Assembly (NCBI RefSeq): GCF_000283155.1
Contig: NW_004454288.1
Coordinates: 535,908 to 599,907 of the forward strand
Source: Ceratotherium simum simum
Lineage: Eukaryota > Chordata > Mammalia > Perissodactyla > Rhinocerotidae
Direction: 5' to 3'
Length of the DNA stretch: 64,000 bases
The notes below the pieces were generated by a model that was not told the DNA's origin, did no database searches, and saw nothing but the letters and a program-made list of their open reading frames with translations. Positions 11,551-22,069 of the stretch are shown in pieces (the stretch's first letter is position 1; each line of letters begins with the position of its first letter). The position numbers were made by a program, and so were the translations under genes.

Positions 11551-11840
11551 TAGGGGCCAGCCTGGTGGCATAGTGGTTAAGTTCTCGAGCTCTGCTTCGG
11601 TGGCGGCCTGGGATTCCCCGGTTTGGATCCCAGGCACGGACCTATTCACCACTCATCAAGCCATGCTGTGGTGGTGTCCCATACAGAAGAGCTACAACTC
11701 TACAACTCTTAAACACAACTATGTACTGGGACTTTGGGGAGAAAGAAGAAAAAAAAAAAAAGAGGATGATTGGCAACAGATGTTAGCACACAGCCAGTCT
11801 TCCTCAAAACAAAAAAAAAAAAAAAAGAAAAATAATTCTA
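11551..11840 (+). mobile_element. ERE SINE, older form
   Basis: Head AGGGGCCAGCCTGGTGGCAT, B-box-like GGTTTGGATCCCAGGC, one tail unit and two A-rich blocks. Confidence 0.92.
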
Positions 11841-12198
11841 AAAAACAAAGAATGACAGTTTCAAGACAGCAAACTAAGTAAATACAGAATAGTAGGAATC
11901 TAGACTGAAGTAGAGAAAAACCATCAACTCTCTCTCTCTCATTCTGAAGAAGAGACTGTTACTAGAATATGTTCATTAGATTGCTATATATACAGGAATA
12001 AAATATTTATTGTTTAAGCTAATTACTAAAAAACTTAAAAATTCACTGCTCACATTCCAGATTTATGTAGGAGAAAACAGTTTATGCAATAAAATGCACA
12101 GTGAAAAAAATGATAAAAACCAGACATTAAGTTTAAAAAAAGAGAAGATAAATAGAAATACAAAATTAAACACTCGAATTAAAAAAAACAATACAGAG

Positions 12199-12461
12199 CC
12201 AGGCCTGAGGCCCTAGCGGTTAAAGTTCAGCGCACTCCACTTCAGCAGCCCAGCTTCGGTTCCTGGGCACGGAACCACACCACTTATCTGTCAGTAGCCA
12301 TGCTGTGCCAGCAGCTCACATAGAAGAACTAGAATGGCTTACAACTAGAATATACAACTATGTACTGGGGCTTCGGGGAGGGGGGCAAAAAAAAAAAAAC
12401 AAAAAAGAGAGGAAGATGGGCAACAGACGTTAGCTCAGGGTGAATCCTTCCCAGCCAAAAA
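12199..12461 (+). mobile_element. ERE SINE, old and diverged
   Basis: Head AGCCAGGCCTGAGGCCCTAG, middle TACAACTATGTACTGGGGCT and one tail unit with TTAGCTCAGGGTGAATCCTT. Confidence 0.88.
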
Positions 12462-12569
12462 GCACCCACAAAATTACTTTTATTAACTGAATTGAATAAA
12501 AAACAAACATGAGAATAGGCTGCTGCTTATAAGAAAACACCACCACCACCCACTGCCTGCTTGTCAGGC

Positions 12570-12745
12570 ACCAGGCAATGAGATAAGAGCTTAACAATTA
12601 TCATCTCATTTAATACTCTCAACAATTCTATGATCAAGATGCAAACACTATAACACTTAACGACTTTAAGAATTGGGATTGAATCCCAAGTGTATTTGAC
12701 TTCAAAACCTATGCTGCATGATGACACCCCATGTATATAACGCAT
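12570..12745. mobile_element. MIR-like remnant
   Basis: CATCTCATTTAATACTCTCA followed by ACAATTCTATGA is typical of the central and 3' part of MIR. Weak match. Confidence 0.45.
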
Positions 12746-12940
12746 ACTGTATACCAGTACGCCCTATGTAAGTATGCCGCGCACTTGAGAATATACGATA
12801 TATGTTACAGCTACAACAGTAACTCACTGATGTTGTAGGAAAGGGAAATTTCACTTTTACAGAGAAACTGAGGCTCAGATATGCAAAACAGATTTGGGAA
12901 AATTCATGTTAACCTGAGAAGACAGAAAACCCTATGGTAG

Positions 12941-13243
12941 GGGCTGGCCCGGTGGCTGAGTGGTTAAGTGCGTGCGCTCTGCTACTGGCGGCCAGGGTTC
13001 GGATCCCGGGGGCGCACCGATGCACTGCTTCTCCGGCCATGCTGAGGCCGCGTCCCACATACAGCAACTAGAAGGATGTGTAACTATGACATACAACTAT
13101 CCACTGGGGATTTGGGGAAGGAAAAAAAGGAGGAGGATTGGCAATAGATGTTAGCTCAGAGCCAGTCTTCCTCAACAAAAAGAGGAGCATTAGCACGGAT
13201 ATTAGCTCAGGTGATCTCCCTCACAAAAAAAAAAAAAAAACAA
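12941..13243 (+). mobile_element. ERE SINE, long form
   Basis: Head GGGCTGGCCCGGTGGCTGAG with two tail units. Near-perfect 17-bp target-site duplication (AGAAAACCCTATGGTAG and AGAAAACCATATGGTAG) at 12924-12940 and 13244-13260. Confidence 0.97.
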
Positions 13244-13299
13244 AGAAAACCATATGGTAGAAACATTTTTCTGGGTCTCCATGTTCTATCCCTCCATTC

Positions 13300-13605
13300 A
13301 TTCTTTTCCAGGTTTCTTCACTACTAGTTGCTCCAGGATTCTGTCCTTGTTCTTTTCTATGCTCTATCCTCTGGGCAACCTCATCCATGTCCATAACCTC
13401 AACATTCTGATGAGTACCAAATCTTACTCTAGCCCGGATTTTTCTCCTGAGTGCTAGGCCTCTATTTCTAATTTCTTACTGGGCTTTTCCATGTTGAGCT
13501 ATCCCCAAAATACCACACTCAACAAGTCTAAAATCAATTCATTATCTGTCCCACCAAGCCTACTTCGATTCCTGTATTTACTCTACCATTAATTGCATTA
13601 TCATC
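13300..13605 (+). mobile_element. L2-class LINE remnant
   Basis: GATGAGTACCAAATCTTACT and AAAATCAATTCATTATCTGT match the order seen in other L2-type copies. Interrupted at its end by the SINE at 13619. Confidence 0.6.
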
Positions 13606-13618
13606 CACTCATCCTTTC

Positions 13619-13843
13619 TTTTTTTTTTTTTTTTTTTTTAAAATTTTTTTTTTTTCATTTTTTCCCCCCAAAGCCCCAGTAGATAGTTGTATGTCATAGG
13701 TTCACATCCTTCTAGTTGCTGTACGTGGGACTCGGCCTCACGTTGGACGGAGAAGTGGTGCCTCAGGGCGCTCCCGGGATCCGAACCCGGGCCGCCAGCA
13801 TCAGAGCGCGCGCACTTAACCGCTAAGCCACGGAGCCGGCCCG
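13619..13843 (-). mobile_element. ERE SINE, young short form
   Basis: Full-length short form in gene-sense orientation with perfect 13-bp target-site duplication CACTCATCCTTTC at 13606-13618 and 13844-13856. Confidence 0.97.
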
Positions 13844-13856
13844 CACTCATCCTTTC

Positions 13857-14090
13857 ATCCAGCAAATGTTCCCCGAGTGCTGCAATGTGCTCAATGGGGA
13901 TGCAAGTAAGCAAAGCGTGGGCACTCTCCTTCAAGAGTTTATGTCCCACATCAGAGACAAGCCTAAATGGATACTTACACAACACAGAGATCTATACAGA
14001 CGTGCTATGGGAGTACAAAGCCTGGAGGAGGCTCCTTGGAAATGACTCTTGAGCGAAGTCTTAAAGGTCAAGGGGTTAGACTGAAGGGGG
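13857..14090 (-). mobile_element. L2-class LINE 3' end
   Basis: CAGCAAATGTTCCCCGAGTG, then GCTGCAATGTGCTCA, the complement of the L2 terminus and the sequence just before it. Confidence 0.6.
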
Positions 14091-14199
14091 CTAGAGATAC
14101 AGGAGAACATTATAGATGATCATATATTTATAGAACGAGTTAAGTTAGTTACCAAGCCCTTTTGCCCTTAAGTCTAACAGTCTCTTCAGTGCACTCCCT

Positions 14200-14815
14200 C
14201 TCATGTCCATTGCCCTCTTTCTCTCACTTTGACTACTTTAAGTCTTACATGCCTCTAGATATCCACCATTTTTATGTTTAAAATGATTTATGGCATAAAA
14301 GTTTTCCATGATTTGCTCCATAGCTACTATTCCAGCTTTACCTTCCTCATTTCTCTCATTTGCACCTTCACCTCCAGACATGTCCACACAACACAACTCA
14401 TCAGCTGTCCTGTCTTTGATTCATATGCTATAGTCTTTGTTGTTCTTTTTCTACTCATTTAGTAAACTTAAAGACTCAGTTCAGATGAGTCTCTATGAAG
14501 CCTTTCCAGACCCGCCACATCCAGTTTGCTATTCCTGACTCAACCCTCCAATGGATTTCACATTATTATACTGTTTTTGTACTACTATATGTATTAACTT
14601 TTATAATACCTACCACAGTGTACTAAAGCTGTTTACATGTTTATTTTTGCTATCAAACAATGAGCACCTTCAGGGCCAAGTATTTTTACTTGCTTACATA
14701 TGCTCAATTGTGTGCATGTATGCAGACATGTATCTACGTATTCCAGGTGGCCTGGCACAGTCCTTGGAAAACAGAAAATATTCCACTAACATTTTCTAGA
14801 TGAATGGATAATATT
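14200..14815 (+). mobile_element. L2-class LINE remnant
   Basis: Runs to a GGCCTGGCACAGTCCTTGGA type terminus. Upstream is CTCAGTTCAGATGAGTCTCT then ATGAAGCCTTTCCAGACCC, the usual L2 order. Confidence 0.7.
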
Positions 14816-15150
14816 AAATAAGATGAAAATGATATTCCTAAAAAAAAATTAACTGATGAGAAGACAATATTGAAGCTATATGATTTACATACAGCAATAA
14901 AATAAAATGTGCTAATATACAAGAAACTGATAGAAATCAAATTATGATGGAAGTTTTTAATACCCTACATCAGATTAAATTGAGTAAATGTTAAGCAGAA
15001 CCTTAGAACAATAAAATCAATTGCAAAAACCTAAATGATCATCAAAAGGGGAATTAAAAAAATAATAAATGTATAATATGATCTGTTTTTTTACAATAGC
15101 ATAATAAAAGTTAATTTTGCTTTTTTTAAACTAACTAATAAAGCAGTTTT

Positions 15151-15450
15151 TTTTTTTTTTGAGGAAGGTCAGCCCTGAGCTAACATCCATGCTAATCCTC
15201 CTCTTTTTGCTGAGGAAGACTGGCTCTGAGCTAACATCTATTGCCAATGCTCCTCCTTTTTTTTTTTCCCCCAAAGCCCCAGTAGATAGTTGCATGTCAT
15301 AGCTGCACATCCCTCTAGTTGCCGTATGTGGGACGCAGCCTCAGCATGGCCGGAGAAGCTGTGCGTCGGTGCGAGCCCGGGATCCAGGCCACCCAGGCCA
15401 CCAGTAGCAGAGGGCGCGCAACTAACCACTAAGCCACGGGGCCGGCCCTC
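15151..15450 (-). mobile_element. ERE SINE, long form
   Basis: Two tail units, then AAAGCCCCAGTAGATAG and the head complement CACGGGGCCGGCCC. Perfect 10-bp target-site duplication AAGCAGTTTT at 15141-15150 and 15451-15460. Gene-sense orientation. It forms an inverted pair with the SINE at 15524-15727. Confidence 0.97.
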
Positions 15451-15523
15451 AAGCAGTTTTTAATGATGAAGAAAGGTTCTAAGAGAATTTGGCTTTGAAA
15501 ATATACATTTAAAATAAAAGCCT

Positions 15524-15727
15524 GGGCCGGCCCCATGGCTTAGCGATTAAGTGAGCGCACTCCACTGCTGGCGGCCCAGGTTCGGATCCTGGGCGCGCAC
15601 CAACACACCGCTTCTCTGGCCATGCTGAGGCCGTGTCCCACATACAGCAACTAGAAGGATGTGCAGCTATGACATACAACTATCTACTGGGGCTTTGGGG
15701 GAAAAATAAATAAATAAATAAAATTAT
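15524..15727 (+). mobile_element. ERE SINE, young short form, 72 bases after a donor
   Basis: Head GGGCCGGCCCCATGGCTTAG, (AAAT)n tail and perfect 13-bp target-site duplication AAAATAAAAGCCT at 15511-15523 and 15728-15740. The element ends 72 bases downstream of exon 14, antisense to the gene. Confidence 0.97.
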
Positions 15728-15799
15728 AAAATAAAAGCCTAAATTTAGTGTTCTATAGATATTTTTTTAAAAGGCAAAATGTAAGAATATATTTTATAC

Positions 15800-15931
15800 C
15801 ATGTTTGCTGGAGTTTTGATCCAAAGATGTGTTTGCAGAAATGCTGTCCACTGTAGTCCACTTCCTTAGTCTTGACTGTGGCTCTTTAATACTGTTCATA
15901 TCCATATTTACATTCAAGTTTGAGTTCAAGC
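15800..15931 (-). CDS. TNRC6A: TNRC6A silencing-region exon (local exon 14)
   Basis: This exon has 132 bp, phase 1 on both sides, acceptor ATTTTTAG and donor GTATAA, a weak site. It encodes [18 protein letters not shown], then [18 protein letters not shown] and [10 protein letters not shown] young SINE lies 72 bases downstream of the exon, and an opposite SINE 277 bases beyond that. The next upstream SINE is 1.3 kb away in opposite orientation to the nearest downstream one. The exon is frame-neutral. Confidence 0.96.
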
Positions 15932-16685
15932 CTAAAAATAAAATATTAATTAAAAAAAAAGACTTTATAAAATATACCACGTTTTCCTTTTGGTACTACA
16001 ACTTCCATTTTCTAGAAAAACATATGTAACTAATCTAACATTTTCAATCCTGCCCAATGTCCCTTAATAAATATCATCTTGCAAATGTGGCACAGCCAAA
16101 TGATTACACACAAAGGCAAGGCAGGCAGAATAAACACTCTGGGCTTCTGGCCAAGGTCATGCAGAAACAACGTGGGGAGAAAGAGCCACTTATGGCTAGG
16201 TTATCAGAGAGAGCAACACACAGAAATCCCAAATAGCTATTCTAATACTCGATAATACAATGTTTTCAAACCATGAAACTGTTAATACTGTAATTGCTTT
16301 AACTGTGGAAAACTATTTCTCCATATAATTTTGATTATTTTAAAATTCCCTGGCAAAATTAGAGAAAATTTTAAGGAAGCCAAATATTAAAGTTTATCTC
16401 TAATAAACTACATCTCTCTAGCTATTTCCCAAGACTATCATGCATGAAGAATTATATATAAATCACTTTCAGTTGCTACCCTTTGCTTGTAAACAACAAT
16501 TGTCAACTGGCTGACGAGCCAAAGGATACTGTCATTTAAAAGTAAAAATGTCCTGCTCTAACAATTATACTTAAAGGTGAGAATCCCATACCCCAAAGGC
16601 ACATTTACTTGAATTTTTCTGATGACACACATCAGACTTAGATATTCTCTTGGAATAAGGATGGAAATGGTCAGAAAACTGACCA

Positions 16686-16862
16686 TTAAGCCAATGTTTC
16701 TTAAAGTGTGATTCAGGGACGACCATCAACATCAGAATCATCTGAGATGCTTGTTAAAAAGGAAGACTTTTCAGTGGGAACCAGAACCTGTGTTTAACAC
16801 ATATCCAAGTGGTTCTCATTCTAAAGTTTCAAAACCAATGGTTCTAAACACTTGGGTCTGAT
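16686..16862. mobile_element. hAT MER5-like DNA transposon
   Basis: CATCAGAATCATCTGAGATG then CTTGTTAAAAAGG, and CCAAGTGGTTCTCATTC, the usual MER5 order. Non-autonomous and old. Confidence 0.7.
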
Positions 16863-16986
16863 GAGAGTTCATGTGATATTAGGTCAGTCAAACTTGAAAA
16901 CTTTAATAATATGAATTTTCTAATATTATCCCTATTTTTGGAGTGAGCAACTACATTCGCTGCTCTCTGGACTCATCAATTAGACC

Positions 16987-17207
16987 CAAGGGTTGGCAAT
17001 TTTTTCTGTAAACGTTCAGATAGTAAATATCTTAGGCTCTGTGTGCCACACAGTCTCAGTGTCTCTATGCAAGTCTACTGCCATAGCACAAAAGCAGCCC
17101 CAGAAAATACATTAACAAAAGAGCGTAGCCGTGTCCCAATAAAACTTTATTTATAAAGTCAGGCAGCTGGCAAAAATTTGGCCAAGAGGCTGTAGTTTGC
17201 CAATGTA
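16987..17207. mobile_element. hAT non-autonomous DNA transposon (copy 1 of 3)
   Basis: Starts CAAGGGTTGGCAAT, contains AGATAGTAAATATCTTAGGC and CCCAATAAAACTTTATTTAT, and ends TGTAGTTTGCCAATG. The ends are inverted copies. Related copies lie at 41581-41774 and 52511-52733. Confidence 0.8.
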
Positions 17208-17257
17208 TGATTTAGACAACCATACTGATGTTTGCATGAGTTAAGCAAACTTTTTTT

Positions 17258-17563
17258 CTTTTTTTTGTGAGGAAGATCAGCCCTGAGCTAACCTCCATGC
17301 CAATCCTCCTCTTTTTGCTGAGGAAGACCAGCCCTGAGCTAACATCCATTGCCAATCCTCCTCTTTTTTCCCCCCGCCTTTTTCTCCCCAAAGCCCCAGT
17401 AGACAGCCGCATGTCATAGTTGCACATCCTTCTAGTTGCTGTATGTGGGATGCTGCCTCAGCATGGCCAGATAAGCGGTGGTTGGTGTGCGCCCGGATCC
17501 GAACCCGGGCCGCCAGTAGCGGAGCGCGCGCACTTAACTGCTAAGCCACGGGGCCAGCCCCCA
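17258..17563 (-). mobile_element. ERE SINE, long form
   Basis: Two tail units and a well kept head complement CACGGGGCCAGCCCCC. Its duplication is AAGCAAACTTTTTTT at 17243-17257 and AAGCAGACTTTTTTT from 17564. The second copy became the target of the next SINE. Confidence 0.95.
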
Positions 17564-17574
17564 AAGCAGACTTT

Positions 17575-17826
17575 TTTTTTTTTTTTTTTTTTTTTGTGAG
17601 GAGATCAGCCCTGTGCTAACATCCGCCAATCCTCCTCTTTTTTTGCTGAGGAAGACGGCCCTGGGCTAACGTCCATGCCCATCCTCCTCCACTCCACATG
17701 GGACGCCGCCACAGCATGGCCTGCCAAAGCAGTGTGTCGGTGCGCGCCCGGGATCCGAACCAGCAAACCCCGGGCCGCCGCAGCAGAGCGCGCGCACCCA
17801 ACCGCTTGTGCCACCGGGCCGGCCCC
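17575..17826 (-). mobile_element. ERE SINE, GGCCTGGCGGC form, inserted beside the previous one
   Basis: Head complement CGCTTGTGCCACCGGGCCGG. Target-site duplication CAGACTTT at 17567-17574 and 17827-17834, so it landed in the duplicated flank of the SINE at 17258-17563 and is the younger of the two. Confidence 0.95.
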
Positions 17827-19004
17827 CAGACTTTCTTAATGAGGAAAAAGCATCTCTGGCTGTAAAGCCAGCCAGGATAGGAAATCCCATATTTAGAAAT
17901 TTATCTCCTCAGTGGCCCAATTTATATAGCCAGTATGCAGTCAAACAGTAGAAGTCACTTCCCTTCACTGGTGAGACCAAAACCTCTCAATGTACTTGGG
18001 TATTCTTTTACCACTATACTGCTGTGTCTGTGATCACCTAGTCACCACGCTCCTTACCTGCACTGGTAAGTGATAAGGGAACTACTTCTGGGAATGCAAA
18101 GAGATTGCTTACAATCCCAAGGACTCAAAGTGTAATCTATGTCCTAGCTGAGAGCCCCTGGCAATACCAGGGACAGCCAAATCATGTATCAGTTCAGCCA
18201 CAGAGTGAAGCAGCAGCAGGCCCCAATCCTTGCCTGCAGCCCAGAACATTCTAGTTAACTAACCATCTTCAGCACAGTTGGGCTAGCTAGCAACCAACAA
18301 AGCTGATTTATGAGAAACCATTGTAAGGGAAAAGAGAAAAAGAAAAAGAAAAATGAACAGGGTTTGAACAATCAAGGGTCAAAATATAATCAAAGGCAAA
18401 GGAAGAAAAGGGACGTAAGGAAGGAGAAAACATATAAACCTAAAATTTCCAGAAGGAATAAAAGCCTGGAGACATAATGAAAAAGGGGAAGGGGGGAAGC
18501 TATTGCAAATGTGATAAAGGCAATCCCTTCTCTGACTCCCATTTTCTACATTTATACCAGTAATCATTTATAAACATTCAGACAATAATGAAAATTTTAG
18601 GTCCTGAAAACTACAAATGTGACTATTTACGGTTGTTTCCCCAAAGCAGCACTGCTCAAAATTTCTCTGGTATGCTGTTTCTAATAGCAATAATTTCAGT
18701 CCTCTCCCCTTAATATCCTACAATTAAGATAGCTAGGTCTTAAAAAGAAATATCTTTATTCTAACCCACTTTAAATGAATGTACAATTTTTGACATAGTG
18801 TGATTTTTTTGAACAGACAGAGGCCTTCCCTGAAGCAGGAAGACAGGTGAAATAAACCTAGAAAAGGTACGGCAACTCTCAGAGAGGGAACAGCTAAGTA
18901 CCAGCGTGGCTTTCACGAGGGAATAAAACTGTCAAGGTAAGAGAAGGATATAAGCCTGTGATTCCTAAGCATCTGCTGAATGTTTTCACCAAGGAGAAAC
19001 CCAC

Positions 19005-19215
19005 CTATAGGGAAGCTGCTGAAAGCATTTATTGGTGATGGCCCTTTTTGCAGCTCAGGTGTAGTGTGGGGCATGACATTTTCAAGGAAAGATTTCATGG
19101 CTGGCTGATGGAGTGACTGCTGCTGAGATGGTGGAGTCTGTTGTTTCACCAACAGGTTTGGATCAAGTTGACGGGACTGTTGCATCATTTGCTGCTGCAC
19201 ACTAAGAGGTCGACC
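19005..19215 (-). CDS. TNRC6A: TNRC6A Q-rich exon (local exon 13)
   Basis: This exon has 211 bp, starts in phase 0 and ends in phase 1, with acceptor TTTTAAG and donor GTGGGT. It encodes [18 protein letters not shown], then [39 protein letters not shown] and [14 protein letters not shown]. It closes the Q-rich segment and begins the C-terminal silencing region. Confidence 0.96.
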
Positions 19216-19479
19216 CTTAAAACAAAAAAAATGGGAAAAACTGTGGAGAAAAAGTCTTTACAGATACCCATATATTCCTCTTCATTTTTGAATTCACTTC
19301 ATTCTCAGCAAGAAGGTAAACAACCACCGAACACGAGTTAATACTACTTCTGGGCAAACAGAAGACTTAATAAACAATATATCTCATTATATTTTAACAA
19401 AAGCATTTTGAATCTCTTCTTACAAGGGAATTGATATGTAAGTTGAGTTTAAGCATAGCAGGAGAAGGATCTGATCTAC

Positions 19480-19557
19480 CTGCTGGTCTTGCTGCTGCCG
19501 GTTCCCAGAAGGCACGCTTCTCTGACTCTGCGCCCTTTGCTGCTGCGCTAACAATCG
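19480..19557 (-). CDS. TNRC6A: TNRC6A Q-rich exon (local exon 12)
   Basis: This exon has 78 bp (26 codons), phase 0 on both sides, acceptor CCTCCAG and donor GTAGAT, a weaker site. It encodes [19 protein letters not shown] and RQQQDQQ. It continues the helical Leu/Gln segment of the exon before it. Compared with my memory of the human protein, a proline is replaced by glutamine in NRQQQ. Confidence 0.95.
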
Positions 19558-19660
19558 CTGGAGGGAAGATTGCAAAAAGGTCGTCAGTATCACATCATCA
19601 GAGAGTAGCATGCTTCCGAGTGACTGTGGCAGATGGACCTACAAAAGCATGACTTCTTCT

Positions 19661-19990
19661 AGTCAGTGCCAAGATGTCCTGCCTCATCTAGTATCAATAA
19701 TCTCTTCCTTGGACTTTCTGGCCTTCAGCCATTCTGTTGAATTCTGCCTTCTGTTCAATTTAAACTTCCACTTCATCAGGGAAATTTTTCCTGATCATCC
19801 TACCCCACCCCCCACCCTAGACTTGGCTGGGCTTACACACATAGCATCTTGCCCTTCAAGGTCACTGTCTTTACTGATAGACTGTAAGCTCCCTGAGGGC
19901 CATGACTATAACTATTTTGTTTACTGTAACACCTCCTATACAGAGTCCAGAGTTTAGCACACAGTAGACACTCAATAAATGTACACGGAA
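19661..19990 (+). mobile_element. L2-class LINE 3' end
   Basis: ACTGTAAGCTCCCTGAGGGC, then GTTTAGCACACAGTAGACAC followed by TCAATAAATG, a typical L2 terminus. It fills most of the intron between exons 11 and 12. Confidence 0.85.
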
Positions 19991-20011
19991 TAGGGCTATT
20001 TTTCTACTTAC

Positions 20012-20140
20012 CTGTAACTGGGAGATCTGAGAAAGCTGGTTTAGTTGGGATAGCTGGTTCAGCATGGCTACCTGTTGAGGGCCAAAGAGCGGATTCAGGC
20101 CACCGTTGTTTGGTGCATACTTCAGCAATGAAACTGGAAC
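20012..20140 (-). CDS. TNRC6A: TNRC6A leucine/glutamine heptad exon (local exon 11)
   Basis: This exon has 129 bp (43 codons), phase 0 on both sides, acceptor CCTAAG and donor GTAAGT. It encodes [19 protein letters not shown], then [20 protein letters not shown] and SQLQ. The [16 protein letters not shown] repeat continues into [13 protein letters not shown] of the next exon. Together they look like an amphipathic Leu/Gln helix or short coiled coil, a likely self-association segment (inference). Confidence 0.96.
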
Positions 20141-20619
20141 CTTAGGATCACAATGGTAAGTTAATAATGCTGATAAAATAATTCAAACTACTAAATGTAC
20201 CGTATATTTTAAATTATCAATAGAACAATTAAATTGTGGACTATTATTGGGGGTGTGTGTTATATTCTTTGTAATTGTCTTTCTTTGCTTTACGTACTAA
20301 TTTACTGTTCACACATAAATTCATGGGTTAAATAAGAGGACAGAGATGAATCTTAAACCAGCCAATTTACTTTGCTTTTGTCCTCACTCCCCTCAAGATG
20401 TTTTGTGGCAGACAATGGTAAATTTTAGATTTAAATTATCTTTGACTCATTTTCTTCACCCTACCTAGATCCTTTTGTAATAATAGTGAATTCAGAATTA
20501 GCTGCATCTCAAAGATGCCAATGAATATTATGATAATCAACAAGTCATCTCATCCAAATACCAAATTATTCAAGGTTCTTTTTCCAAGTAAACAGAAGAG
20601 AATACAGAAGTTTATTTAC

Positions 20620-20757
20620 CTGAGGGGAGAGTAATGGAGGAGGCACTTGAGCACGGAGATTAGGCTGAGATGAACTAAGAGGTTGTGCTGGAGGCTGCTG
20701 CATGCCCCGGGGTTGTGCTGCTGTGTTTCCAACACCAAACATACTGGGATTGCCATT
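20620..20757 (-). CDS. TNRC6A: TNRC6A Pro/Gln-rich exon (local exon 10)
   Basis: This exon has 138 bp (46 codons), phase 0 on both sides, acceptor TTTGTAG and donor GTAAAT. It encodes [19 protein letters not shown], then [19 protein letters not shown] and PPPLLSPQ. It is low in charge and rich in proline and glutamine, probably disordered. Confidence 0.96.
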
Positions 20758-20924
20758 CTACAAAAACGAAAAAAAAAAAAAACATAACAGTGGGATCCTT
20801 TAGGAACAAACATCTCATTACTACACTGTAATATTGACTTAAATACAGTAACTACATGTAAGAGAGATCTTATTACTTATACAAATCATTCAACAGAGAG
20901 CCTAAAATACACATGTAGACTTAC

Positions 20925-21071
20925 CTGTCTAACAGAATTCAAGTTTTGCATACCCAGCCCTGCTATGGAGCCAAGGGCCTGGTTAGGTAGTGCACTATTT
21001 GAAGGGGGAAGCTTCATGCTTTGACTGGACATAAACTGCATGTTTTGGGATTCATCTGTTACAATGCCATC
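20925..21071 (-). CDS. TNRC6A: TNRC6A Met/Gln/Ser-rich exon (local exon 9)
   Basis: This exon has 147 bp (49 codons), phase 0 on both sides, acceptor CAATCAG and donor GTAAGT. It encodes [19 protein letters not shown], then [20 protein letters not shown] and [10 protein letters not shown]. It opens the Q-rich part of the middle region, which is known in GW182 proteins to help P-body targeting. Confidence 0.96.
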
Positions 21072-21457
21072 CTGATTGGACAGACAGAAAGATGTGCAAC
21101 ACCAGCCAAGCAAACAAGTGGAAGGGAGAAATCATTGCAGGAACAGAAGAGAAGTCACATGACATTCCAGCATCAACAGGAAACAGGTAGAAAACAGAAG
21201 AGATCAGATTAGTGTTAATTCTAGAGTACATAAAAAGAACTAAACATATTTTATGGGATTAAGAAGAAAACATAAATGTAATTCCTATGCTAAACTGAGA
21301 CATGGGACAATGAACTACAAATTCAGTAACAGGATTTGGCACTGGATTATAACACTTTACATTACATTAAATGTTCTAAAATCTTGAGAAAATTATGCTA
21401 TTAAGAGTATTGGTTTATTAGCCACAGGGGTAGAACAAACAAACAAAAACAATTTAC

Positions 21458-21600
21458 CTTATCAAAATAAGGACTGCGCTCCATGGAAGACTCTTTGGAA
21501 ATCTGAGGCCGAGAACCAGGACCTTTCCCAACCGTTCGATTGTAATCACCAATATTTAGGCTATGTTTATCTATCTCCATTCGTTTGTCTTGTAACATTC
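21458..21600 (-). CDS. TNRC6A: TNRC6A middle-domain exon (local exon 8)
   Basis: This exon has 143 bp, starts in phase 1 and ends in phase 0, with acceptor TATTAG and donor GTAAAT. It encodes [19 protein letters not shown], then [20 protein letters not shown] and MERSPYFDK. It has few tryptophans and several charged residues. Skipping it together with the 52-bp exon (195 bp in total) would keep the frame. Confidence 0.96.
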
Positions 21601-21939
21601 CTAATAAATGCAGGAGATTATGTTACCAAGTAAGGAGATAAATAATCTAGTTGGTTTCAGATAAATTTGCAGTAGAAAGCAAAATACTCACTTCCCAAAC
21701 TGAAATGACTTCTGTCTTGTCAAGGACATGTGAAAAATGCACTTGCATTTAATAAATCTTGCATTCTTCACAAGTAAAGTTGGGTTTAGCAGATACTGTT
21801 ATTTTATTGAACAAATTAACTTGAAAACAGACTAGTAATCAGAAGGTTAAGACATCTCTGGTCATCTCTAATCTGTTTAATTTTATAATAAAAACATGGT
21901 TTCCAGTAACAACAAAAACAGCACCACAACAAACCACCA

Positions 21940-22058
21940 TCTAACAGATGCTTACCATGTGCCAGGCTCTGTTCTAAATGTGCGTTCTAATTTAAAGCTT
22001 GTAACTCTACTATAATCAACCCCACTGAGCAGATGGGGAAACTGGAGACCAGACAGGA
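21940..22058 (+). mobile_element. MIR remnant
   Basis: GATGCTTACCATGTGCCAGG, then AGCAGATGGGGAAACTGGAG. Confidence 0.65.
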
Positions 22059-22069
22059 TAACACCTCCC

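Larger units (their letters stand above)
4259..15799 (-). other. TNRC6A: 11.5 kb intron between exons 14 and 15
   Basis: SINE-rich (nine copies) with L1, L2, MIR and solo LTR remnants listed separately. I see nothing in 4259-4910, 6421-7050, 7741-8360, 10050-11550 and 14816-15140. Open frames of 60-130 codons in 10340-11190 overlap on both strands in A/T-rich sequence and look like chance. Confidence 0.8.
15932..19004 (-). other. TNRC6A: Intron between exons 13 and 14
   Basis: Carries two adjacent SINEs and two hAT elements. I see nothing in 15932-16685 and 17835-19004. Confidence 0.8.
19216..21457 (-). other. TNRC6A: Four short introns and exons 9 to 12
   Basis: Introns at 19216-19479, 19558-20011, 20141-20619, 20758-20924 and 21072-21457. 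Apart from the L2 end at 19661-19990 they hold no repeat I recognise and contain no SINE, unlike the rest of the window. Confidence 0.85.
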
